11,346 nucleotides of DNA from Bacteroidota bacterium. GTDB taxonomy: Bacteria > Bacteroidota > Bacteroidia > NS11-12g > UBA9320. Both the position numbers and the translations under genes were made by a program. Under the pieces are notes generated by a model, which searched no databases, was not told where the DNA came from, and worked only from the letters and a program-made list of their open reading frames with translations. The DNA lies in the NCBI GenBank assembly GCA_003484585.1, contig DNBZ01000258.1:1304-12649 (forward strand), given 5' to 3'. Positions 1 through 7,898 of this stretch are shown one piece after another (the first letter of the stretch is position 1; the number at the start of each line of letters is the position of its first letter).

Positions 1-1929
1 AGCTTGGATAAAAATACGCTATCTTCTTTGGATGACTCAGATAATCAAGGCTTTGGACTTAAGTTGTTTCAAACTACCAATAAAAGACTAAAGGACTCTT
101 CTTGGTTATTTACTTCAGATCTCAACTACGAACTAGTAAGTGATAAATACAACTATGTAGAGAGATATCGAAATGTGGAGTTTGATAGAAAGTGGAATAA
201 AGTACTGACTAATCCAAGTGCTCTTGCTCAATTTATACCACAGTACGAACATATAGCCAACGCTACTTTTGGACTAGCTAAATCGCCGGGCAAATACGTA
301 AACAACAATACTTCAGTTTTCTATAGACCGAACAGCTTCACTGGGTTTTCTAACTTGACTAACCTAGGTGCTATTTGGAAAAAGATAAGCATTGTGTCTT
401 CTCTGGAGCTACTCAACTCTGCTACAGCCTTAAGCGATACAAGTGAAGTGAGTAATGCTTTTCATAGTGCATCGGCAACACTTAGTAGACCTATCTGGAG
501 GTTGGTAGGTGGTTTAGGTTTTGCAGACGAAAGAAGTGCTTTTAAAAAGGACACCTTGCAGTTGCAGAGTTACAGCTACAGAAGCTATTCCGTGTTTATC
601 AGAAATAGTGATACTAGCCGACTTAAGTATAATCTAAACGCCACACAGAGAATAGACGATAGACCTAAAAACAATGAGTTAGCCACCGCCACTATTGGTA
701 GAGACATTAATCTGCAAAGTTCCTATACTTCTAAAAAAAGTCAGCGAGTAGATTTCAATACTATTTATCGTCAGTTACAAATAAAAGATACCACTCTGAG
801 TACTAAACCCGTGGAGCGAACCTTGCAAAGTAGAATAGAGCTAGATTTTCATTTTTGGAAGAAATTTATACGCTCACGCACATTCTACCAAGTAGGCACA
901 GGGCAGGAGCAGAGGCGAGAGTTTCAGTATCTGCAGGTGCAAGCGGGTAATGGTGTGTATATTTGGAATGACTACGATACCAATAATATTAAAACACTCA
1001 ATGAGTTCGAGGTAGCGTCTGATCTAGATAGAGCACGAGCCGATTATATAAAAATATTCACGCCTGTAGCAGGATTTATTACTACCAATAGCAATAAAAT
1101 AAGTCAGACTATTGAGTTGAATCCTGCTGTTTTTTATACCCAAAAATCGAGTAAGAAGGCTGTATGGGCTAGATTTAATAGTTTAACTACACTCATATTA
1201 GATAAGAAGATACTCCCCACTTCCATAGGTCAATTCCTTAATCCTATTCAGCAAAACTTAACAGATACTAATCTCATTAGTAATTCGCAAAGCTTTAGAA
1301 GTACCTTGTTTTACAATAGAGGAAACCCGAGATACGGTATAGACTATACCTATATTAATAATAACTCTAAAGTGCTGCTTACTAATGGATTTGATAGCCG
1401 ATCTATACAAGACAATATACTGAATACACGTATAAACATAGGAAGGAAACTAACTTTAGATACACGCTTGGTGCAGGGAGATAGACTGTATTTAAGTCAG
1501 TTTTTTGCAGATAGAAGCTACCAGTACCAATACTACGAAGTAGCACCTAAACTCGCATTAGTGATTAAAAACACCTATAGATTTGAGCTGCTCACTAAGT
1601 ATTATAAGGCTACCAATAAAGCAGAGTATGGAGGAGAAAGTTCTGAAAACATAGAATTGGGAGGTACCTTTAAGTATACCCAAGCAGGAAAAGGGACGAT
1701 GAATATAGGAGCTAAGTACATTAAAGTAAAATACGATGGGGATACCCGTTCTACTTTAGGATACGAACTACTTCGTGGACTGCAAAATGGAGACAATACC
1801 ACTTGGAATGTAGGCTACCAACGTACCTTGGCCAATAATATACAAGTAATAATAAGCTACGATGGTAGAAAGAGCGAAGACGCTCCAATGATACACATCG
1901 GTAGGCTAGTCGCTAGGTACTTGTTCTAA
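1..1929 (+). CDS. C-terminal part of a large beta-rich, probably outer-membrane protein (5' end outside window)
   Basis: The frame is open from base 1, so this is the last 643 codons of a longer gene; the TTG at base 4 is very unlikely to be the real start. The protein is rich in Tyr, Asn, Thr and Ser, with short alternating hydrophobic stretches typical of beta strands. It ends in Arg-Tyr-Leu-Phe; a terminal aromatic residue is usual for outer-membrane beta-barrels. Around residues 323-334 (counted from the TTG; bases 970-1005) lies an acidic loop, Asp-Tyr-Asp-Thr-Asn followed by Asn-Glu-Phe-Glu, resembling a calcium-binding EF-hand-like loop. It resembles large conserved hypothetical surface proteins of Bacteroidota, but I recognise no named family. 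Location in the outer membrane is inferred from composition only. The gene converges on the cvfB-like gene with 2 bases between stop codons. Confidence 0.75.
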   Translation, partial: SLDKNTLSSLDDSDNQGFGLKLFQTTNKRLKDSSWLFTSDLNYELVSDKYNYVERYRNVEFDRKWNKVLTNPSALAQFIPQYEHIANATFGLAKSPGKYVNNNTSVFYRPNSFTGFSNLTNLGAIWKKISIVSSLELLNSATALSDTSEVSNAFHSASATLSRPIWRLVGGLGFADERSAFKKDTLQLQSYSYRSYSVFIRNSDTSRLKYNLNATQRIDDRPKNNELATATIGRDINLQSSYTSKKSQRVDFNTIYRQLQIKDTTLSTKPVERTLQSRIELDFHFWKKFIRSRTFYQVGTGQEQRREFQYLQVQAGNGVYIWNDYDTNNIKTLNEFEVASDLDRARADYIKIFTPVAGFITTNSNKISQTIELNPAVFYTQKSSKKAVWARFNSLTTLILDKKILPTSIGQFLNPIQQNLTDTNLISNSQSFRSTLFYNRGNPRYGIDYTYINNNSKVLLTNGFDSRSIQDNILNTRINIGRKLTLDTRLVQGDRLYLSQFFADRSYQYQYYEVAPKLALVIKNTYRFELLTKYYKATNKAEYGGESSENIELGGTFKYTQAGKGTMNIGAKYIKVKYDGDTRSTLGYELLRGLQNGDNTTWNVGYQRTLANNIQVIISYDGRKSEDAPMIHIGRLVARYLF

Positions 1930-1931
1930 GA

Positions 1932-2765
1932 CTACTTTACTAGTCTAGTGCCATCCTTTTCCAGAGTCACTATTTTATTCTTGTATAGATTTCCCAGTGC
2001 TTTTTTGAATGCCTTTTTACTCAAATTAAAAACATTACGTACATCATCGGGCTTACTTTTATCCGTGTATGGAATAAAACCATCATTTTTTTGTAGCTCA
2101 GCAAGCACACGCTTAGATGCAGAGTCTATAATGTTGCGATAGCCCATTGCTTCTAGTACTATGTCTAGTTTGCCATCGGCTCTTATTTTTTTAATATATG
2201 CTGTCACAGTATTGCCTATTTGAAGAGTTTTATGAATGTCTGACTTAAAAATAAGACCTTGATATTGTCCGTTTACTATTACGTTTATGCCTAAATCACT
2301 GCGTTTGTATGCGAGTATTTTTACCTCATCACCTTCTTCTACATCTAGGTCTTCGGTAAATAGAAAATCTTCTATCTGTCCACTACCTATTAGTCTATCC
2401 GTTTCTTCATCTAGTAAAAAGAAGACAACGTATGATTCGCCAACTTCCATTTTTACGGGTTGCTCGCTATACGGTACGAGTAGCTGCTTCACTATACCCA
2501 TATCTACAAAAGCCCCAGCATTGTTCACATCTTTGACCTCAAGATACGCAAACTGCTCTAGCTCTACCTTAGGAGTAAGAGTAGTAGCGGTAAGGCGTTG
2601 ATCGTTGTCTTTGTATACAAATACAGAGATTTCATCGCCTAGGTTTAGACTTTCTGCTACGTACGCATTAGGCAGTAATACTTCATTTCCGTCCCCGTCC
2701 ATGAGATAACATCCGTTTTCTGTGGTACGAGCAGCTTTTAGTAAGTTGGTTTTTCCTATTTCCAT
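1932..2765 (-). CDS. cvfB: CvfB-like S1 RNA-binding protein with C-terminal winged helix
   Basis: A 277-residue protein of the CvfB/YitL family: three consecutive S1/OB-type beta-barrel segments (roughly residues 1-62, 63-130 and 138-205) and a C-terminal winged-helix segment (about 215-277, Lys-rich, ending in the wing VTLEKDGTRLVK). The opening MEIGKTNLLKAARTTENGCY matches the usual family start, where the first OB strand follows the initiator at once. Family members bind RNA; in Staphylococcus the homologue affects virulence-factor expression, but the role in Bacteroidota is not known to me. I chose ATG at 2765 over TTG at 2777 because the TTG lies inside a perfect TACCTTTG -7 promoter element (2775-2782), so it would not be in the transcript. 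It is downstream of the cytochrome b5-like gene on the same strand but has its own promoter. Confidence 0.85.
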   Translation of the reverse strand: MEIGKTNLLKAARTTENGCYLMDGDGNEVLLPNAYVAESLNLGDEISVFVYKDNDQRLTATTLTPKVELEQFAYLEVKDVNNAGAFVDMGIVKQLLVPYSEQPVKMEVGESYVVFFLLDEETDRLIGSGQIEDFLFTEDLDVEEGDEVKILAYKRSDLGINVIVNGQYQGLIFKSDIHKTLQIGNTVTAYIKKIRADGKLDIVLEAMGYRNIIDSASKRVLAELQKNDGFIPYTDKSKPDDVRNVFNLSKKAFKKALGNLYKNKIVTLEKDGTRLVK

Positions 2766-2774
2766 TGGAGATTG

Positions 2775-2782
2775 CAAAGGTA
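2775..2782 (-). promoter_or_regulatory. Bacteroidota -7 promoter element (TACCTTTG) of the cvfB-like gene
   Basis: On the minus strand the sequence TACCTTTG matches the Bacteroidota consensus TAnnTTTG exactly. It ends 9 bases before the ATG at 2765, so transcription should start within a few bases of the start codon. The -33 TTG is not clear: only TTAG about 20 bases upstream resembles it. Confidence 0.65.
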
Positions 2783-2794
2783 GCTATAGTTATG

Positions 2795-3046
2795 TTATTC
2801 TTCTAACACACCTACACAGTCCATTCTATCAAAAACTGTAGCCGAATGTGGAGCGTCTTGAAGCTCTTCTGTAAGGTCTTGCCCAGCCCAGTGCTCGTAG
2901 TGTTTGCCCTCTCGCCAGAGCCTACTACGAGTCACGTCGTACACTAATCCTTGGTACGCCACCCAAATGAGTTCGTGGTCTTGTCCGTTTCTCAAGCTAA
3001 GTGTCCTCTTCGAAATTTTAGGTAAGTTGTTGTCTTTCTTATTCAC
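2795..3046 (-). CDS. Small cytochrome b5-like heme/steroid-binding domain protein
   Basis: An 83-residue cytosolic protein, one domain long, with no signal peptide or membrane segment. It follows the pattern of stand-alone bacterial cytochrome b5-like proteins: a short beta strand pair (LIWVAYQGLVYDVT, residues 26-39), then a Trp-Arg-Glu-Gly-Lys-His segment, Ala-Gly-Gln-Asp-Leu-Thr, and Asp-Ala-Pro-His. Candidate heme ligands are His49 or His52 and His67; the classical HPGG signature of eukaryotic cytochrome b5 is absent. The start is GTG at 3046: an in-frame TAA lies four codons upstream and no ATG is available before the domain. The physiological partner cannot be read from the neighbours. 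It is divergent from the histidine kinase gene, whose promoter overlaps the start of this frame. Heme binding is inferred from the family. Confidence 0.8.
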   Translation of the reverse strand: MNKKDNNLPKISKRTLSLRNGQDHELIWVAYQGLVYDVTRSRLWREGKHYEHWAGQDLTEELQDAPHSATVFDRMDCVGVLEE

Positions 3047-3059
3047 GGGTGTATTTTAG
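3030..3059 (+). promoter_or_regulatory. Probable promoter of the histidine kinase gene (TTG-N19-TATTTTAG)
   Basis: TTG at 3030-3032 and TATTTTAG at 3052-3059 are 19 bases apart, within the usual Bacteroidota -33/-7 spacing. The -7 element has one mismatch to TAnnTTTG. It ends 17 bases before the kinase ATG. The -33 part lies inside the first codons of the divergent cytochrome b5-like gene. Confidence 0.5.
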
Positions 3060-3076
3060 CCCTCAATTTTAAAACA

Positions 3077-4204
3077 ATGCGTGTAAAAGTTCTCATAGTA
3101 TTAGTAATTGTTTACATCTTGGCGGCTTTTGCTTGGCTCACTTTTTCACTCCTCAACTATGCCAACACGGACTACAAGTTAAAAAATGATATACTGAAAG
3201 CAGGTCTCAATGCCTGCACATTGCAAGTCATGCAAAATGCCAAAAATGGTAATTTGGGTGCAGATTCTACGGAAACGTATTATCTAAAACAACTACAAAT
3301 AGATTTTGACTCTACGCAACTTAAGTCATTTATAAAGCAACGATTCAGTAATAGTTATATAGCATCTATAGCTACAGTAGGTATAGATAAGGTAGTGCAG
3401 CTGAGTATTAATCCTACCAAGTTGCAACAGTTAGAAGAAGAGCGTTTTCAGCAAAGAAATATTTGGCTTTATCAGAGTATTTTACTTTTGGTACTAGTAG
3501 CCTCTGGTATCTATGGCGTCTATTACAGTATAGATAGTATCTACCAGCTCAATAAGAGACAAAACAACTTTTTGCTTAGCGTTACCCACGAGTTTAAAAC
3601 TCCCATAGCAGCAATCCGTCTAATGCTGCAAACGAGTAAAAACCCTAAAGTAAAAGAGGAGAAAAAAGCGGAACTCATAGAAAATAGTATTCAGAATACT
3701 TTTAGACTAGAAGAACTAGCGGAGAATATGCTCGTTTCTATGCAGATAGAAAACGATAAATATCAGTACGCACTCTCCACAGTAGATCTAAGCGAAATGC
3801 TAAATCAGGTAATTGATAATCAGAGTATAAAAGGGGAAATAACGGGTACTATAGAACCTGGCCTTACCCTTACAGGAGATGGTTTTATTATGCGAATGGT
3901 CGCTAATAATTTAATAGAGAATGCTTTTAAGTACAGCGATAATCAACCTATCGAAGTAAATCTCTATATGCAGGGGACTAAGAAAGTGCTAGAAGTAAAA
4001 GATATAGGAGTGGGGATAGCCAAGGAAGATTATAAAAAAATATATAAGAAGTTTTTTCGTGTACAAGATGAGGAAACACGTACAACCAAGGGTACAGGCT
4101 TAGGCTTATTCATAGTAAAACAGGCTGTAGAAAGGCATCGTGGAAAAGTGGCTGTAATGGCCAATAAACCAAGAGGTTCTGTGTTTAGAGTTGAGTTGCC
4201 GTGA
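3077..4204 (+). CDS. Two-component sensor histidine kinase (membrane-bound)
   Basis: A 375-residue class I sensor kinase. Two membrane segments (about residues 4-27 and 130-150) frame a periplasmic sensor region of about 100 residues without a recognisable domain. After a short linker comes the HisKA dimerisation domain with the H-box VTHEFKTPIAAIRLM, phospho-acceptor His171. The ATPase domain shows the N-box (ENAFKYS, Asn282), the G1 box (DIGVGI, Asp309) and the G2 box (GTGLGL, 339-344), so it looks catalytically intact. There is no HAMP domain visible. The partner is surely the OmpR-type regulator 87 bases downstream. The layout, with a short periplasmic loop and an OmpR-family partner, recalls the RprX/RprY system of Bacteroides, but I cannot establish orthology. 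The signal sensed is unknown. Confidence 0.93.
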   Translation: MRVKVLIVLVIVYILAAFAWLTFSLLNYANTDYKLKNDILKAGLNACTLQVMQNAKNGNLGADSTETYYLKQLQIDFDSTQLKSFIKQRFSNSYIASIATVGIDKVVQLSINPTKLQQLEEERFQQRNIWLYQSILLLVLVASGIYGVYYSIDSIYQLNKRQNNFLLSVTHEFKTPIAAIRLMLQTSKNPKVKEEKKAELIENSIQNTFRLEELAENMLVSMQIENDKYQYALSTVDLSEMLNQVIDNQSIKGEITGTIEPGLTLTGDGFIMRMVANNLIENAFKYSDNQPIEVNLYMQGTKKVLEVKDIGVGIAKEDYKKIYKKFFRVQDEETRTTKGTGLGLFIVKQAVERHRGKVAVMANKPRGSVFRVELP

Positions 4205-4227
4205 TATTATTGTGATACTCCGCTGAC

Positions 4228-4256
4228 TTAAAAATGATTTATAATTTTTTACTTTG
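4228..4256 (+). promoter_or_regulatory. Weak candidate promoter for the response regulator gene
   Basis: TTACTTTG at 4249-4256 differs from TAnnTTTG at one base, and TTA at 4228-4230 (one mismatch to TTG) lies 18 bases upstream. It sits in the 87-base gap between kinase and regulator, 35 bases before the regulator ATG. The leader is A-rich (AAAGAAAAAGGGAG) and has no clear Shine-Dalgarno sequence. Transcription from the kinase promoter remains possible. Confidence 0.35.
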
Positions 4257-4291
4257 TAAGAGTAAAGAAAAAGGGAGTTAAATAAAGAAAC

Positions 4292-4996
4292 ATGAGCACA
4301 AACACGAAGAAAAGAATACTACTAGTAGAAGATGAAAAGCATCTAGCCGAAACCATAAAGTTGAACCTAGAAATCGAAGATTTTCATCCCATAGTTCGGT
4401 ATGACGGTGCTTCTGCTATCTCTACCTTCAAAGAGCAACGTTTTGATCTAGTAATACTAGATATTATGATACCTAATATAGATGGTATAGCTGTGTGCGA
4501 AAATATACGTCTGCATGATTCGGATGTGCCTATTATGTTTTTAAGTGCCAAAAGTTCGGCAGAAGATCGCGTACTAGGACTTAAAAAAGGGGGAGACGAC
4601 TACCTTACAAAGCCGTTTAACATAGAAGAACTAATGCTACGTATCAATAAACTGATAGATAGAAAGCTAGATAATGGCAGCTCTAATTCTGTAAGTGAAT
4701 ATGAGTTTGGCAAGAATTCTGCAAATTTTGATAGCTATGAAGCAGTAGGCAGTGATGGTAAATTTTCCCTTACCAAAAAAGAAGCTCTTCTGCTCAAGCT
4801 ACTAATAGAAAATAAAGACGAAGTAGTAAGTAGAGAAAAAATACTACAAACAGTATGGGGCTACTCAGTATATCCAAGTACACGTACTATAGATAACTTT
4901 ATTCTTGCGTTTAGAAAATACTTTGAAGAAGATCCTAAAAATCCAAAGTTTTTCTTGTCGCTACGTGGAGTGGGATACAAGTTTGTCAATACATAA
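4292..4996 (+). CDS. OmpR-family two-component response regulator
   Basis: A 234-residue DNA-binding regulator. The receiver domain (about residues 8-122) has the acidic pocket Glu13-Asp14, the phospho-acceptor Asp57 in LVILDIMIP, Ser85 at the Thr/Ser switch position (FLSAKS) and the conserved Lys107 (YLTKPF). The C-terminal winged-helix DNA-binding domain (about 140-234) has the typical pattern of the family, including a recognition-helix region with STRTIDNFILAFRKYFE and the closing wing FLSLRGVGYKFV. All key residues are present. It lies 87 bases behind the histidine kinase, in kinase-first order, and may have its own weak promoter. RprY of Bacteroides is a reasonable comparison, not an established orthologue. 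Target genes are not identifiable from this window. Confidence 0.94.
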   Translation: MSTNTKKRILLVEDEKHLAETIKLNLEIEDFHPIVRYDGASAISTFKEQRFDLVILDIMIPNIDGIAVCENIRLHDSDVPIMFLSAKSSAEDRVLGLKKGGDDYLTKPFNIEELMLRINKLIDRKLDNGSSNSVSEYEFGKNSANFDSYEAVGSDGKFSLTKKEALLLKLLIENKDEVVSREKILQTVWGYSVYPSTRTIDNFILAFRKYFEEDPKNPKFFLSLRGVGYKFVNT

Positions 4997-5082
4997 ATCT
5001 ACGAGCAGTTCTCTAACTATTTTCTAGGTTACTTGTTTATAACTTGCAGTGGCTTGTAGTCTAAGCTAGTAACAGTAATTGA

Positions 5083-5090
5083 TATCTTTG
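5083..5090 (+). promoter_or_regulatory. Bacteroidota -7 promoter element (TATCTTTG) of guaA
   Basis: TATCTTTG matches the TAnnTTTG consensus exactly and ends 13 bases before the guaA ATG, so the leader must be very short and leaves no room for a purine riboswitch. The nearest upstream TTG is 26 bases away, longer than the usual 17-23, so the -33 element is weak or absent. Confidence 0.65.
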
Positions 5091-5103
5091 CCCGTTCATT
5101 TTT

Positions 5104-6630
5104 ATGCACGAGCAAATACTCATAGTCGATTTCGGTTCTCAATTCACACAGCTTATAGCACGGAGAATAAGAGAGCTCAATATTTATTGCGAAATACATC
5201 CGTTCAATAAACTTCCTAAACTAGATAAAAATCTAAAAGGCATCATTATGTCTGGCAGCCCTGCATCTTGCACACAGCCAGAAGCACCGGTAGCCGACTT
5301 AGATTTTATGCAATTGGATGTGCCGGTTCTAGGTCTCTGCTATGGAGCACAGTTTCTAGCAGCGAGAAACGGTGGAGTGGTAGAAAAATCAAATCATCGA
5401 GAGTATGGAAGAGCAAATCTTACTATTTTACAAGAAAATAAATTACTAGAAGGAATCTCCGACGGCAGTCAAGTATGGATGAGCCATGGAGATACTATTC
5501 TCACTATGCCAACTAATACATCTATTTTGGCCAAAACAGATAGTATTCCAGTAGCAGCATATAAGTTTACAGACAGGGAAGTGTACGCCGTACAGTTTCA
5601 TCCAGAGGTGAGTCACAGTACAGATGGTCTGCAGCTATTACAAAACTTTACGAAGAATATATGCGGATGTACAGGCGACTGGACTCCAGCACACTTTGTA
5701 AGCGAGAGTGTAGCCTATTACAAAGAGACTATAGGAAATGATAAAGTAATCATGGGCCTTTCTGGTGGAGTAGATAGTAGTGTGGCAGCTTATATCTTAA
5801 ATGAGGCTATAGGAAGTAACTTAGTTGGTATTTTTGTAAATAACGGACTCCTACGTAAGGATGAGTACCAGAGTGTACTGGATGCGTACAATGGATTAGG
5901 ACTAAATGTAATAGGTGTAGATGCCAGCGAGTTATTCGTAAGCCGTCTAGCCGGTGTGAAAGATCCGGAAACTAAAAGAAAAATAATAGGGAATACCTTT
6001 ATAGAGGTATTTGATGCAGAAGCATCTAAAATAGAAGATGCTAAATGGCTGGGGCAAGGCACTATATACCCAGATGTCATAGAATCGGTATCTGTAAACG
6101 GTCCTTCGGCCACTATCAAGTCGCATCATAATGTAGGCGGATTACCAGATGATATGAAGATGAAACTAGCGGAGCCGTTACGTTTACTTTTCAAAGATGA
6201 GGTGAGACGCATAGGAGCGGAGCTAGGTGTACCTAAAATTATTTTAGAGCGACATCCTTTTCCTGGTCCAGGCTTGGCTATTCGTATCATAGGAGATATC
6301 ACACCCACTAATATCGCAATCTTACAAGAGGCCGATGCTATCTTTATCAATGAGATGAAGGTGAGAGGAATATATGATGATATTTGGCAAGCAGGTGCAA
6401 TATTCTTACCTGTACAATCCGTTGGAGTAATGGGAGATGAGCGTACCTACGAAAACGTAATAGCACTTAGAGCAGTAACTTCTGTAGATGGCATGACAGC
6501 AGATTGGGCAGATTTGCCCCATTCTTTCTTGGCCGCAGTCTCTAACAAAATAATCAATCAAGTAAAAGGTATAAATAGAGTAGTATATGATATTAGTTCA
6601 AAACCGCCTGCGACTATTGAGTGGGAATAA
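5104..6630 (+). CDS. guaA: GMP synthase (glutamine-hydrolysing)
   Basis: It converts XMP, ATP and glutamine to GMP, the last step of guanine nucleotide synthesis, in the cytosol. The 508 residues match the usual full length. The N-terminal class I glutamine amidotransferase has the nucleophile Cys79 (LGLCYGAQ) with His166 and Glu168 ([10 protein letters not shown]). The ATP pyrophosphatase domain has the P-loop SGGVDSS at 220-226. The C-terminal dimerisation domain ends in the family-typical KPPATIEWE. All catalytic residues are present. ATG at 5104 is supported by the perfect -7 element 13 bases upstream and by the standard family start. Its last bases overlap the next gene, a lipoprotein, implying one transcript with translational coupling. 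Confidence 0.98.
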   Translation: MHEQILIVDFGSQFTQLIARRIRELNIYCEIHPFNKLPKLDKNLKGIIMSGSPASCTQPEAPVADLDFMQLDVPVLGLCYGAQFLAARNGGVVEKSNHREYGRANLTILQENKLLEGISDGSQVWMSHGDTILTMPTNTSILAKTDSIPVAAYKFTDREVYAVQFHPEVSHSTDGLQLLQNFTKNICGCTGDWTPAHFVSESVAYYKETIGNDKVIMGLSGGVDSSVAAYILNEAIGSNLVGIFVNNGLLRKDEYQSVLDAYNGLGLNVIGVDASELFVSRLAGVKDPETKRKIIGNTFIEVFDAEASKIEDAKWLGQGTIYPDVIESVSVNGPSATIKSHHNVGGLPDDMKMKLAEPLRLLFKDEVRRIGAELGVPKIILERHPFPGPGLAIRIIGDITPTNIAILQEADAIFINEMKVRGIYDDIWQAGAIFLPVQSVGVMGDERTYENVIALRAVTSVDGMTADWADLPHSFLAAVSNKIINQVKGINRVVYDISSKPPATIEWE

Positions 6631-7897
6631 GCTTTTAGGAGTCATCCTAATACTTTTACTTCTTATATCTTGTGGAGCTTTCAGAAAGACAGCAAAGGTA
6701 GAGTGGCCTGCGGACGACGTTATAGTTGTGAATCCAGATAAAGGAGATGATATATCTGATAATGTAGATACAACAGATAAAAAGGAGGATAAAGATGAAG
6801 AAGCATTGGTGTATTCTTCTGTCTTTTTCAAAGGAGATAAGTTCAAAGTGCCTAGGCATAAGCAGAATTTTAATATAGCGATACTACTTCCTTTTCATAC
6901 CGATGCTGCTAACAGTATCATAGATATGCGTAGATCTGAGCTAATGTTAGAATACTACCAAGGTGTCAAAATTGCGATTCCAGAAATAGAGAAACTTTCA
7001 TCTAGCTACAAGCTTCATTTTTATGATACGGATAATGATACCAGTACGCTAAAGCTTCTGCTCAACAAGCCAGAAATGAAGACTATGGACCTAATCATAG
7101 GCCCTACAGACGATGATCAAGTGCGTATAGCAGCATACTTTGCCCGCAAAAGAGAAATTCCACTCTTTTCGCCTATCACCACTACAGATAAGCTTTGGAG
7201 TAATAATCCATATGTTTTTAATCTAAACCCATCGGATCAAATGCAGGCTATGCAATTTTTGAAATGGTTTAAGAAAGCCCATAATGGCGAGAAGCTAATC
7301 ATAGTGAGAGACGGTAAGCGATTTGACAAAGGCTTTGGCCAGGCACTAGTTGATGAGTGTATCGCCCAAAAAATCGACTTTAGTAAAATGGCATTTTCCA
7401 GATATATGAACTGGAATGATTTTCTAAGTGCAGGTAAAAACGTAGTGGTAAATACCAGTCAAGACAAGACCAATATGAACTCTGCTGTAACAGGTTTACT
7501 GAGTCAATCTGATAGAGTAACACTTGTAGGACCAGAGGATTGGATGAGTTTTACGAGTGTAGACTTTAACCAGCTGGAACGTCTTAAGATTACCTATGTA
7601 AGCACCAACAAAGCAAATGTACCCAATAAGTTTACTACACAGGTAATAGAAAACTATAGGTCTATTTATAAAGATGACCCCAGCTGGTACACCTATATGG
7701 GGCACGATCAAGTCCTTTTTGCATGTGAGGTGTTAGATGCCTTTGGTAAATATTTTCCTTTGTTTATAGAAGGCAAGTCTATACCCTATGCCAATACCAA
7801 CATAAAACTTACCAAAACAACCACGTGCTTTCAAAATAAGTACATTCAATTATTTGAGCTCCGAGAAATGGAGCTTAGATCAATCAAAATAGATTAA
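6587..7897 (+). CDS. Lipoprotein with type-1 periplasmic binding protein (PBP1-like) fold
   Basis: A secreted lipoprotein: a hydrophobic signal ending in the lipobox Leu-Ile-Ser-Cys (Cys29 from the ATG), then an Asp/Lys-rich linker (about residues 45-75), then a PBP1-like ligand-binding region starting at [13 protein letters not shown] and including YYQGVKIAI and a [10 protein letters not shown] loop. Relatives in Bacteroidota are annotated as amino-acid ABC-transporter substrate-binding proteins, often with N-terminal LysM domains; here the LysM region is replaced by the charged linker. No permease or ATPase gene is nearby, so a transport role is doubtful and a cell-envelope role is as likely. 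ATG at 6587 gives a 44-base overlap with guaA and a 28-residue signal. A TTG at 6617 would give a 14-base overlap and a more usual 18-residue signal; I cannot decide. The gene is followed after one base by the methyltransferase. Confidence 0.82.
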   Translation: MILVQNRLRLLSGNKLLGVILILLLLISCGAFRKTAKVEWPADDVIVVNPDKGDDISDNVDTTDKKEDKDEEALVYSSVFFKGDKFKVPRHKQNFNIAILLPFHTDAANSIIDMRRSELMLEYYQGVKIAIPEIEKLSSSYKLHFYDTDNDTSTLKLLLNKPEMKTMDLIIGPTDDDQVRIAAYFARKREIPLFSPITTTDKLWSNNPYVFNLNPSDQMQAMQFLKWFKKAHNGEKLIIVRDGKRFDKGFGQALVDECIAQKIDFSKMAFSRYMNWNDFLSAGKNVVVNTSQDKTNMNSAVTGLLSQSDRVTLVGPEDWMSFTSVDFNQLERLKITYVSTNKANVPNKFTTQVIENYRSIYKDDPSWYTYMGHDQVLFACEVLDAFGKYFPLFIEGKSIPYANTNIKLTKTTTCFQNKYIQLFELREMELRSIKID

Positions 7898-7898
7898 C

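Noticed and set aside
4..6. TTG at base 4 as the start of the first gene
   Set aside because: The frame is open to the left edge, there is no signal peptide after the TTG, and the protein looks like the interior of a larger exported protein.
1929..1946. Hairpin AGACTA-CTTTAC-TAGTCT between the convergent genes as a bidirectional terminator
   Set aside because: The stem is only 6 base pairs, AT-rich, and has no U-tract. It covers both stop codons, so the repeat may be chance; too weak to annotate.
2287..2601. Plus-strand 104-codon frame opposite the cvfB-like gene
   Set aside because: It is Ser/Thr-rich low-complexity sequence of the kind produced by reading a real gene backwards, with no promoter or family resemblance.
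3055..3075. Promoter for the cytochrome b5-like gene (minus strand TAAAATTG)
   Set aside because: One mismatch to TAnnTTTG and no TTG at a suitable distance upstream; not distinguishable from chance in AT-rich sequence.
4997..5103. Possible purine riboswitch or strong terminator before guaA
   Set aside because: The -7 element is 13 bases from the ATG, leaving no leader for a riboswitch, and I found no stable hairpin with a U-tract in the 107-base gap.
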